NCBI GenBank assembly: GCA_964017125.1
Contig: OZ024909.1
Location: 54,011,085-54,075,084 of the forward strand
DNA length: 64,000 nt
From: Flabesymbios commensalis
Taxonomy: Eukaryota > Annelida > Polychaeta > Terebellida > Flabelligeridae
Direction: 5' to 3'
The notes below the pieces were generated by a model. It ran no database searches. It was not told where the DNA came from and saw only the letters and a list, made by a program, of their open reading frames with translations. Position 1 is the first letter of the stretch. Every line of letters begins with the position of its first letter. This document shows, piece by piece, positions 47,171 to 59,357 of this stretch. The position numbers and the translations under genes are program-made.

Positions 47171-49600
47171 TTTTAATTATGTGTAACGATGGCCAGTAGC
47201 TGTTGCGGCTTTGGACCGATATACTGCTTCCGATAGCGTTTATCCGGCATTCTTGTTGACTGGGATCGAAATCGAAATATTTAAAAATACTACACGTACA
47301 TGTACATGAAATGTGCTAAAACCAGTCAGTCCACTCCGACTACTATTTCAGGTTCAGGGCTAAAGCGTACCTATCAAGCACTCATTATTTTTTTTATTTA
47401 AAATATAATTACTTTTATCACACACTATATTAAAATTAAACTGTATTTAAAATATAGCATAGAATTATTTGTAATGAGTATAGTTCTATTCTGAAAACCT
47501 GACTAGTAATTCGTCGCCTCGGAGCTAAAGGATCCTATCTGCCACTCTGACGAGTGTCAGATAGGATCCTTTAGCTCCGAGGCGACGAATTATGCTATTG
47601 ATTCAACGAGACTTTACATTGTTGACGATAATAAAAATACGTAACTTTATCAGTTTTTTTCTTACGTGTACAGCAAGACTCTTTGGTGGGAAAACGTTTA
47701 TATCATGGGCAAATATTCATGCACTTACATTTTAGGAAGCAAACACAATTTTTCCGTTGATGTATTATATTTTTAACTCGTGAAGTATAATCTCAGTAGA
47801 TCCTCGCAGATATCACCAAATGACAAAGACAAAGACGTAATTGACAAAAGGAAACAAAAAAACTGATATTTAAGTATAGTTTATTTGCATGTGCATTAAA
47901 CATACATGCCTTGAGCAATAAGTTGAGTTTTGTCTCTTAACTTCGTTTTCTTCTAAAAATACATCATTCACACTATCCGTTCTTTGTACCATGTCGTTTA
48001 CTCCCAATCACACGTTATGCAACAGCATTGTTTTTCACATGCAGTAATAATCTCAACCCTTTGCGCACCAGTCATGACTAAAATAATTTTTAATATTGTA
48101 TAAGTATTATAATCAATAACTGTTCTTGTGAGACTCTCAGTCATATGGCTGGTATTCAGTTATTTATTTGGTTGAGTTTTATCACATACACTGAACAGCG
48201 ACATTAGACAGGAAAATTTACAGGATTAGCTCTCAAAACCTTCAAACGCACAATATCGATGTATTTTCGAATTTTGCTGCCGAACTGACTCGATATAGAT
48301 TCTTAAAATGTTAGCATCAGTTTTAATATACCTTCACCTGGGTATTAGAGGGTATTAGAGGTATCTGCCAGATACGACTCTTCAATACCAAGGTGACGAT
48401 ATTATTCCCTTGAAATTAAATGGACACATCTTCCATTTTGTAAATTTGCAGATGTGTCCCAAAATGACATGAAAAGTTTGTATATTTTGCTTAAAACGTA
48501 TCTAACGATGAAGGCTACTGAAGTAAAAACGTACAAGCTGAAAGTTAAATATCGCAGAATGGTAAGGACAATCAGCATCATGAACATACTTTTTTGCGTG
48601 GTGGCCTATAGATGACATTTACAAATTTTGTGTCAAGAAAAATAGTGCATAAGTATCATCATGATCTTTAGCAGACGCATTATTTGATGATTATACGAAC
48701 TGATAATTATATGAAAATTACTATTTATATGCAACGTTATCACTCCGACAACGTGTGAGTTAATTTTCACTGAATGAATTGAAATCGTAAAAGCTGTGGA
48801 ACCAGCATTTAAGGGACGTTTATTAAACATCTCGCGTGTACTGTTAGTGACAGACAAGGACGGACGGGTTGATGCGACTCTTCATCGCATTCGGTTAAAT
48901 GAGGTCTACCGTGGCAGTGGTGGAAATGATCATGCATGTTCTGGTGTCAGGTAAGTTCTGGACCCTATGCATGAGTGATTTATAAATAAATACCATTTAT
49001 TTTATTTCTATCAATACTGATCAATAAATTTATATAATTTGATCAGCTCATCGATAATAGAATTACAAGGCAACGATTCACTGAAGTAGGCCCAATTGAC
49101 AAAAAAAAAACAATCCGAAGAGCTTCACCGAGGGAGAAGCTATTTGGAAAAGTTAACTTTTTTGGGGCTTGATAATGCGGATTATATTATTTTTTTAATA
49201 AGAGCTTACAATGGTCATTTTTGTTTGTGTCATATACACACGTATTTGGAGCCATTGGAGCCAATAATTGCACGCCACACAAACGCTTAGTCTTCAGGCT
49301 GGCTCAATTGCTGGTAGCCACGTTTTGCGTATTATCGTAATAATTCTGGGAGTGGAGGACCTTATGTTTTCCTAGCAGCCAGAGTGATGTGTTCAAAAAT
49401 TATAATGCATGGACGATAAAATTAGGTGTATCGTCATAATTCATTGGGCTTGTAGTAGATCAAAGTTCTAAGGAGTGGGGTCCGTCATAAGCAAATATTA
49501 TGAATCAGTCAAGCGAAACGACTGACCTGCCCTAAGAGCAAGTGGCGATGGGCCAAACGTGGAGAAATCCTACATTTAGATTTCCCGGTGAAATTTCAAG
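47171..49600. other. Intergenic DNA with two hairpins, no gene seen
   Basis: Contains 47507-47592 and an imperfect relative at 48337-48395. No other structure recognised. Confidence 0.45.
47507..47592. repeat. 41-bp-arm hairpin
   Basis: Arms begin TAATTCGTCGCCTCGGAGCT and match over 41 bases with one mismatch; loop TGAC. Contains CTATCTGCCACTC, linking it to the 36611-36690 family, although the outer arm sequence is different. Confidence 0.85.
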
Positions 49601-49862
49601 TTTTATGGTACGCTTGAACTTTTTCTATTAGAGCTTGGAATAAAATATTCAGAGTGGTCGTTTCCCTGGAAACCTCATTTTCTGGGCTTTACGAGTGTCT
49701 CTGAGATCAAGAACACGACGGACCTGTGGCTGACCACGATGGTCAAGTGGTCAGTGAGGTATTGTATGACCTACAGGAAGACGTACCGTGGTGTGGTGGT
49801 ACACTTCCTGTACCTGTACGCCACTCCCGACACTCACGAGAAAGACATTGTTAACTTTGATG
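49601..49862 (+). CDS. Possible plus-strand exon, unidentified
   Basis: Open between an AG (TTTCAAG) and a GT (GATG|GTATTA). It reads ELGIKYSEWSFPWKPHFLGF, KNTTDLWLTTMVKWSVRYCM and GVVVHFLYLYATPDTHEKDI: a balanced, protein-like composition rare in this AT-rich DNA. No family recognised. It lies 22 bases from the 3' end of the minus-strand carboxypeptidase, so it would be a tail-to-tail neighbour. It does not join in phase with 51653-51780 directly, so another exon would be needed. It may be a gene fragment. Confidence 0.35.
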
Positions 49863-49875
49863 GTATTATAACAGA

Positions 49876-49881
49876 TTTATT
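49876..49881 (-). promoter_or_regulatory. Candidate poly(A) signal just after carboxypeptidase stop
   Basis: AATAAA on the minus strand begins three bases after the TAG stop. If used, the 3' UTR would be only a few dozen bases. Confidence 0.35.
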
Positions 49882-49884
49882 GGT

Positions 49885-50075
49885 CTATTTAGCTCTGGGT
49901 ACCATCTCCATGATCATGGTCTGGATGCCTTCCCACGTCTCCACGCAGGTGTCCTCTATCTGTTCTGGAGGCAGAAGGAATCCATATTCTCCCTCGTCAC
50001 GGAGCTCTATCGTGTAGACGTAGTCAGAGTTCAGCACCCCTTGACCCCAATCACGAGACGTACCTGATGACTCAT
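49885..50075 (-). CDS. Carboxypeptidase exon: specificity loop, Glu270 and stop
   Basis: Encodes ESSGTSRDWG (Arg at CPA position 255), YVYTIELRDEGEYGFLLP with catalytic Glu270, and the C-terminal helix ETWEGIQTMIMEMV; TAG at 49887-49885. Confidence 0.92.
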
Positions 50076-53000
50076 CTGCAACAAATACAATATTAATTAA
50101 GCCTTGAACCGCTAAGGGCGACAATAGTCGTTTTTAATGAAATCACTGTTTTCGGGAAGGAAATGAGTGTATAAACATCAAGATTTGCAAACGTTTGATC
50201 TAAAATTAAACCAAAAATAATTTTATGTTAGTAATTTACAACCATTTGTGGGTCGCAGTAGAAAATTTAATTAATTTAATTTAGCACTTTAATGGTCACC
50301 CTTAGCTCTGATCAGCATTTTTTTACCGTCAAAAAAAAATTTGAAGGAGCATGCAATTATAGATTGGCATTATGTTTTGATCCAAATTATAAATATCATA
50401 TATGTATACAGATTTTTTCCCTCATCATTTTTCTCCCCATATTGGGAAGACATATTCCTTCTGTCGGCGTCGGTGTGCATATTTTGACTTCCCAATATGT
50501 CAGGAACCACTAGTCTGTGTGTCTTCAAATTTTGCACACAATATGTCTCAGAGGTCTAGATGTGCATTTTGATGTAAATGTGCCTTGGCCTAATGGAAAT
50601 GTCATGTAGGTTTGTGTCCGAATGTATGACAGGTCCAGCACAGCTGAGGGCGATGATGCAAGAGATATGCCATATATATATATAAACTTCTGTATGAATA
50701 TCAAGGTTAGGGTAAATTTTGCCATTATTCTGCCTGACTATACTATACATGGCCTAATTAGTTATTTTAAGTCGGCATACACATTGGCGTGCACATTTTG
50801 ACTTCCCAATGTGTCAGAAACTACTGGACTGATTGTCTTCAAATTTTGCACACAACACCTCAAGGAGGTGTAGATGAGCATTTTGTGGTAACTGTACTTT
50901 GGCCTACTATTGGTTCAGTACTATGGCCTAATCAATTGTTTTAAGTAGGCGTGCACTTTGGCGTGCACATTTTGACTTCCCAATATGTCAGGAACTAGGC
51001 CTACCTGTCTGATTGTCTTCAAACTTGCACACAACACCCCGGGGGGGGGGGTCTAGATGTGCATTTCGGGATAACTGTAGTTTGGCATACTTTGGTTCAG
51101 TACTATGGCATAATCAGTGTTCTTGACATATGTTTCCTCACTAAATCTCGAAAACTACTTGTTCTGATTGTTCAAATTTTGCACATAGTTGGTCTACATG
51201 TGCATTTTGGGGTAACTGTACATTGGCGTACTTTTGGTTCAGTACTATGGTCGATTTTTTTGTTTTTAAATACATTTCTGGAGCATAGCTCAGAAACTAC
51301 TGATCTGATTGTCTTCGTATTTTCCATACAACACCTCTAGGGGGTCCATATGTGCAATTAGGAATAACTGTACTTTGACCTACTTTTGGTTCAGTATGCA
51401 TTTTGACCTACTACTTGTCTGATTGCCTTCAAATTTTTCAAACACTTCCAGGGGATCTAGATGTGCATTTTGGGGTAACTGTACGGTACATTTGATTCAG
51501 TACTATGGCTTAATTAGTGGTTTGAGATATATTTCCGGACCATATCTCAGAAACTATTCGTCTGATTGTCTACAAATTGTGCACATAACACCAAGATGTG
51601 TATATAATACGTGCATTTTGGAGTGACTGAATTTCAACCTACTTCTCCTCAGTACACCCCCAGACTCAACTTCGAAGAGTCTCAGATCGCTATGGTGATG
51701 CTGATGATGCTGGGAAACAATGGTCAGATGAAGACGAGTGACCGCATCTTCTCGTACTTCGTACTCAATGTACAAGATAAGTTTGTAGCCGCCTGTGCTG
51801 TGGAAACCTGCCATGCAGGGCTACCAACTCCTCCATGCCTCCTATCCCTTGTGGGGTACCTTGGCAGGAAGAAGCGAGCATCCACCAATTGCCCTTCCCA
51901 ATGCCCCCTCCCTCTTTTTTAGTATAAATTATACTTCATTTGTTTTGTTTTTGATGTTATTCTAATCTGAATGAATGAATCAGTGATCAGCTAGATATTA
52001 ATTTTAAGATCTAAACTGCAACATTGCTTTGACAAAATATTGAAACTCTGAATTTGTGTCTTATTGTATAAATAATTTTGAGCTCTACTTACTACATAAT
52101 TATGTTGATACCGTTATGTAGTTATAATGTTGTTCCTCGACGCTGGAACAACACAATAAGCGGACACGTTGTTATACTTACATAAGATGTGTGATGCTTG
52201 TCCCACCTCGTATTGTGTACCGTGTACCGCTGTTAGCGCATCCGCGGCTATTTGTCCTACACGCATCTGAAAATAAATAAGGGTGGTGTTACTGTTATGC
52301 ATTCCATACTGGTCAGAACGTACCTCAGGAGATAATCCTCTATCTGCAACTCCAATGTGTGGCAGATTATAAGAAAATTATTCTCTTGAAGGAGGCGAGA
52401 TATGCGTTGTGTTCAATTCTCATAAGTTTGCTTCTTTATAAATGTAACCGTGTCAAGTCGAAAATGTCCATGGCAGAGTGTAACATTATTTGACAATCGA
52501 GCTCAGAATATAATAATTATATTACAACATGTGCCGACAGATCAGCAGCCCACGAACTGTACGCTACGGCCACTATACACTAGACCTATTCTTGTTGGAT
52601 TAATGTTTTGTTAACTTATTTTATTTTATGTAAACGTGTTGTATTGTATGTCTCTGGTATTTTGTAATTTACCAAAACTGCCATATTTTGCATTCAAGTA
52701 ATAACATAAAATATTCCCATTCCAGCCTCTGAACCCTTTCAGCGCGGGGATTTATATTGACCGTAAATCGAGGCGGAAAGAACTAACTAAGATATTTATA
52801 ATGATTTCAAATTGAAAAAACCGTTGGTCTCCATGTTTTACAGACAAATATATCAGCGCTGTATAAAGCTATACAAGATAGTGGTGAATCCGGTCCCTTT
52901 TAACCGCCAGTACCGAATATCATCGTTTCTTATCAATTTTTACTACCGCATTACCTTTTACACATGCTAAAGATAAAATGTGGCATCAATTAGCAATAAT

Positions 53001-56000
53001 TGAAAAGAGTGGACCTCCATTTCGTGAAAGGGCGTGGGCTGTCCTATCCTCTAGGGTAGTGGTTAGCACCACCGCCTTTCACGCCAGAGTCCGGGGTTCG
53101 GTTCCCGCTTTCGGTGGTTTGAAAGAAACAATAAATGTATCTTCCCCATCCACGTGTGAAAGTCAGTATAGTGGGGAGCCTCCGTGACCGAGAGGTAGCG
53201 TGCTCGGCCTCAGACCGCCAGGGTTCGAATTTCGAATCCTGTGTCGGGAGGACATCTAAATCATCTCACCATCCTCAGGAGGTTCTCCTGGCCCAGTTTA
53301 GCCTTTATGTGCACAAAGGTGGCCTAAAGCCCGATTCATTTCATTTTTTCCATTTCGTGAAATCTGAATCTTTTTCACTCATTTGAAGACGCGAGACACA
53401 ACTTCAAGTGGGTGAAAATTCCAATTAAAAAAAAATTGGCGGTCAGAGAGTTAACTCACGAGTTCGTCGTAGTTTTCTGGAGTATCTGTAGTGTAGCCAT
53501 ATGGAGTCATCCACAGCTGGCCGTAAGAATGCATGGTGAAGAACAGTGCCCAGTCACCCTCCTTAGTTAACATAAAATCTGAGTGAGCCTTGGTCTCCGG
53601 CTCAGAGAAGGCGTAGTCCCCAGGATAGGTGCTGGCACACGTGCTGTTACTGGTACCAATTGCTAAACAAGACAAACACACGATTTATTACAGGCCTATA
53701 TTACAGGCCTATTTTTTTATCTACTGTCCTATCCTTTTCAGACATAATTCACTTATCATGGTTACTTAATGCCACACAATCAGGCTAAAATCATCAAAAA
53801 ATCGATATGAACATTATGATGTAAACATGTCCATAGACTAGAACAGCAAAAGTATTGAATTTTTGTGTTGCGCATTAACCTGTTAAGCGAGATATAAAGA
53901 CGAAATTCCAGATTTCTTATTTCAGACATTTCAGAAATACGGGAATTTCGTCTTTATATCTCGCTTAGCTGATGAATGCGCAACGCAAAAAATAAAAAAC
54001 CTTTGCAGTTCTAGTCTATGGACATGCTTATATTATATGGTCATATTAAGAAGTCAAAATAAAAATACCGATTTTTTGATGATTTCAGCCTGATTGTGTC
54101 ACTTTATTGTAAAATATAACAGTTTTGTAAATAGTTAAAAATAAAATATTCCCGTTTGAATCGTTATTATGACAATTCAAACTGGTATTTTACATTTCTA
54201 TCTTTTTTTAAACTCCTTGGTAAATATTTTCAAAACACTACAACGCCCTTTAAGCATATTAAAATAGGCGATAGATGTTATCATTAACCACCCATTATGA
54301 GTTGTACAGTATCTTTTAAAAATATAGTATATATTTAAAGTTGTTTGCTCAACTGTTGCTTTAGCCCTTTCATTGTAATACCCAATTACAAATGTATTTA
54401 ATATTTTTTATCTCTAACAACAGTAAATATATGGCGTAAAACCATTTTATTTTATTGTTTTTCGGCACACTACACCCATTTGGAAAACCCTTTCACACTT
54501 AATTGACATCACACCTAAATTGTGGATAATAACGCATACTACTCTCCTTGCAAAACAGGCTATTATTTTTATTATTATTATATTATAAGTTAGAATGCTA
54601 CTCACTATGCCATTTAAAGTCATAATTGCGGTTGGCATCGGTACCGATGCAATTGCCAACTCCCTGTTCATTGGGCTTTCTCGTTTTTCTCCATAATCTA
54701 TCCTGATAATGATAAAATAATAGATATGAATCTATACAATTACCATCTTACTGAATACTTCGATATGAAAATTGAATCTAACCAATGAAGCAATGAAATC
54801 AATGAATGAATCAATCAATCGGTCGGTCGGTCGGTCGGTCGGTCGGTCGGTCGGTCGTTCGGTCGGTCGGTCGGTCGGTCGGTCGGTCGGTCGGTCGGTC
54901 GGTCGGTCGGTCGGTCGGTCGGTCGGTCGGTCGGTCGGTCGGTCGGTCGGTCGGTCGGTCGGTCGGTCGGTCGGTCGGTCGGTCGGTCGGTCGTTCGTTC
55001 GGTCGGTCGGTCGGTCGGTCGGTCGGTCGGTCGGTCGGTCGGTCGGTCGGTCGGTCGGTCGGTCGGTCGGTCGGTCGGTCGGTCGGTCGGTCGGTCGGTC
55101 GGTCGGTCGGTCGGTCGGTCGGTCGGTCGGTCGGTCGGTCGGTCGGTCGGTCGGTCGGTCGGTCGGTCGGTCTTCAATTAAACACTTTCAGTTACAATTT
55201 ATTTTTTAACAAAAGTTACAGATGTGAAAGAAGTGAAGACCGTAACGCGTTATAGATCTTCACTTCTTTCACATCATAAAGACCTAAATTGATACTCACC
55301 TCTTCATGTGTATAGACATATCCATCGGGATTTAAAGAAGGCATAATGTACACATTGTAGTTGTTCAAAATATCTGTCACTTCTGGATCGGTACCGTAAT
55401 CAGCAATAAACTGTACCAGAAACAAAAGTACGTACACTTTTAATACACATGCCTCGTAGTTTTTTCTGAATGTTCCATTTTATTCACAAATTTGAAATTA
55501 GTGTTCATAATCATATCATTAAGTTTTGAAAACATTAAAGTTTAAAAACTGGTACACCATTTCGGCGCGGAGACCGACTTTAGACGTCCGAATCTGACGT
55601 CCATAGACGTCAGATTCTGACGTCTAAAGTCGAAAATATTTTAAATATTTTAAGAAAATATTTATAATGGCCGTAGACCAATAACATAGGTAATCAATTG
55701 AAGCGAAAAGAGACAACTAAGAGATTTATGATAATTTCAAATTGACAAAAAACGTTTGAACTCCTTGGTTTGCATAAAAATAATTCAGCGCCTTAATTGG
55801 GTTAATAACGTCCCGCCCTCATTGAAGTAAACGCACACCACTCCTTAAGATGGGAACAATTTGTATTTGTCTTTGTAAGGTTGTATTTTCCACTTTGCGC
55901 AGTGGGAGATACAGCCTTTCCATTTCCATGGGACGTCTTACGTGTTCAATTGCCCACTGGGCTACCGCTGGAGAGATCCATTCACGGGCGTGTATGCCTC

Positions 56001-59000
56001 CGTCTATCCAGAGATCCCTCTTGCCGCCGTCAGAGCCATTGGTAATCTGAAAAAAATCACAGGGATAATACTATAGAATAGGGATCTTCATATCATATCA
56101 TTGGAAATATGCGTATCGCCAAATTAACATACCCAACGAATCGGTGGCACGACGCGAAAGTGTAACGCCTTGATTCATGTCAATTAACCCTTTAAGCCCT
56201 CACGATGCATTAAAGCATCATTTTACATCCCTGAAAACTAGTTTAATTTTCCTACAAATAAGGGCTTTAGAATGAAAATTTCCATGAAACTGGCTTTCTA
56301 ATACATGGCAATTTTCTTCAATTTTTAAACCACATCAAATCATCTTCATCCACTACAAGTCGAGAATTGCGACAGCAAATTCGCGGCTTGTAGTGGATGA
56401 AGATGACAATGGTAAGCTCAGGCTTGAAAGGGTTAAATTTAATAGTGAAGTTTTGAAAACCTCCGCATTGTCGTGAAAGTGTAAAAACTGGTTAATAGAG
56501 TCCAGACAAAATTGTGATAAGAGGGCCACCATTCAATATCCAGGAAGGGGGGGGGGGTGGAATACTTTTGAAATAAATATTTTGAGACTGAATTCTCATG
56601 AATTAAATAATTATCTGAAGGAAATGATGTAAATAACTATTTATTGAACTTGAAAAAGATTTGCAGAGCCAACACTTCAATTTGTGAAGCCTCGCTTTGT
56701 TTGTCCCTGTATCCCCTACATCATTACTAAGTCTAACTCGGGATCCAACTTTGTAGACAGAAAAAAGAAAGTAAAATATAAATTGTGCTTGAGGCAGAGT
56801 GTAAAAGAAATAAAGAATTGCAGATGGGAGGTGAAATAAAGTGAAATTATTTGTCCAGTTCAGAAACTCCAGCCCAGCCCCCGTCCCCCCTGCCCTGGCA
56901 ATTAAATGGCGGCCCGCTAATAAGAAAATGTGACTCATCGCAATAATTATTTCATATATGGAAGTTCTGTATTTGATCAAATCATGCCATGTCTATTCAC
57001 CTTGGGGCAGAATTGTGGCGGCAAATGTTATGAGGACAATATGTAGGTGTTATGCGTATTTAAAAACAATAGAATACAAAATGGTTTAATCTACTCTTGT
57101 TCATAATAATTATACCATAAAGTCAGGTGGGTGGAAATGTAGATATCGGAAAAAGGTGAAGCATGTGTCAAAAGCAATATAATTATCATCTTTGTATGCG
57201 AAAAAAGAACGTGTAAAATACTTATAAGGTATTTTTATTTTATTTGAAATAATTTGAAAAGAAATGCTGACGAAAGTATGGACTTTTACCTAAATTTAAA
57301 TGGAGTAGTATATGTTAACACTTTGCTATACAAAGCAATACCATAAAAGCAACTTGTTTATATAATGATAGACGATGACGATATGCAGTAGCATCGCTTA
57401 TTTTGCTGTTAAATATCAAACGTTGAAGTAAATAATTATTCACACAAAAATTGAATATTTTATATTTGCATTCACACAATATTGGTATATTTATAACATC
57501 ACTGATATTAGTATTAATGAATGTCAAAATGTTATTTCCATCATAATACTCCTAGATATTGTCATGTAAACGTTAATATTGTAACCTAACCCTTTCAGTG
57601 CGGGGATAGACTTTAGTCGTCAGAATCTGACGTATGTAGACGTAAGATTCTGACGACTAAAGTCTATCCTCGTACTGTAAGAATAAAAATATGTATAATG
57701 GTCGTAGACCAATAACACAGGTATTCAAATTATTCATAAAGAGCTAACTTTGATGATTTCAAATTGGAAAAACCCTTTAGTCTCCATGGTTTAAACAAAA
57801 ATAATTCAGCGCTTAAGAATCCTTGTTGCACACTTACTTTCATGATGTAAAGAACTCTGTCCTCATAAGATCTTCCCCAGTCTGTCATCAATTCACACCT
57901 TGTCCCACAAAACTGCGCCATCTCGCCCAGCCATTCTTCCAGCTATAGGAACAATAAATAGTAAAACTTTATTTAGGAAATAAAATATCTATCAATTTTA
58001 TTTATAGATATACATAGATATTGCAGTTGTCCACTACAAATTAAAACTACATGTATAAATATATACCAACATGTATAAATAATTATTCCAATTATAAATA
58101 GAGGTCCATAATTAGAAAAGAAAACAAATTGTCATAATCTATCAATGGGCTTACTGATAATTAAACATTTAATTATCGTCCGTTTTTAAAATGTCCGTTT
58201 TTTTTATAAGGCACTGAAACTTTAAATATATTAGTGTATTTAATTCAAACCAAATTATTTTAAAATGAAAAAAAAGGTCCTCGATACCTTTTTCAGAAAA
58301 AATGTCCGAAGTTTTTTCCGAAATATTTAGCTCAATAGATTTTTGATCTTGCTCATCTAAAAAATATTCATTAATAGTGGCCTAAGTCAGTATGTGGTAG
58401 TATTTCTGTTTGGAGTAATCGGTACCTGGTACTGGTTGTGTAGTGAATCTACGACTGCCAGATGACCCACACGGTAGGTCTTAATGTCCCAGCAAACACA
58501 AAACATTTGAATAACATTTGTACAACGTTGGACCAACGTCGAAGACGTTGGGCCGACGTTGTACAAATGTTATACAAATGTTTTGAGTTTGCTGGGTACA
58601 CGCGGCGATCAACAGCAACAGCGCTTCCCCCAATATGTATGATAATTCTGACATACGATCTCGGCGGTCACCTGAGATTTCCTCGGCAACCAAACGAGGA
58701 CTCCTGTTGCCCTTGCCAAACATCTGGAGATCCCTAAATTTGTCCGAATGGATCCTTGACGATAACTAGTGCGAAGAAACATTGGTTCAATGTTGGGCCA
58801 TCGTCTGACGACATTAAACCAGTGTACGAATTGCTGACTGATCGTGTGAGAATTTTTGGAATTGGCTGCACGTCTCCCGGGTCTCAATTATCATATTTAG
58901 CACAGTGTCACGTTACGGGGTTCCTGCAAACTGCATTAAGAACAGCGTTATTATCCACCAATGCATGTGCTCTGCAAAATGGTGTGATTTGCCCACGTCA

Positions 59001-59324
59001 CAATGAGTCTGCCGTGGCAGAAGATCTGTTCTGATTCAAAATGCTAGATTTTAATTATTCAGGTCGGATACACTATACATGATAATTTGTGTTGAGAATA
59101 TCACGTTCTACATTTATCTGGAGGAGTAAGCAATGAGTCAGTCTGGTGGCGAGAGTCAAAACGTAGTAGTCTAGAGAAGACGATTATCGTGGGGGAAGTT
59201 GGGAAGTAGTAAAAGAGGAGCCAATCTGGTGGTAGAAGTTGAAACGTAGTAAGAGAGAAGCCAGTCTAGCAGCGGAACTCACAATGATTCAAACATAAAC
59301 AAGTCTCGTGATGTAATTTGGTGT

Positions 59325-59357
<33 letters not shown>

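Noticed and set aside
54772-55255. Frames of 120-149 codons with RSVG or DRPT repeats
   Set aside because: They are the (GGTC)n array; open in all frames because the unit lacks stops.
56603-56980. 125-codon minus-strand frame
   Set aside because: Lies in a dispersed repeat also found inverted at 45.6 kb and has no recognisable motif or splice context.
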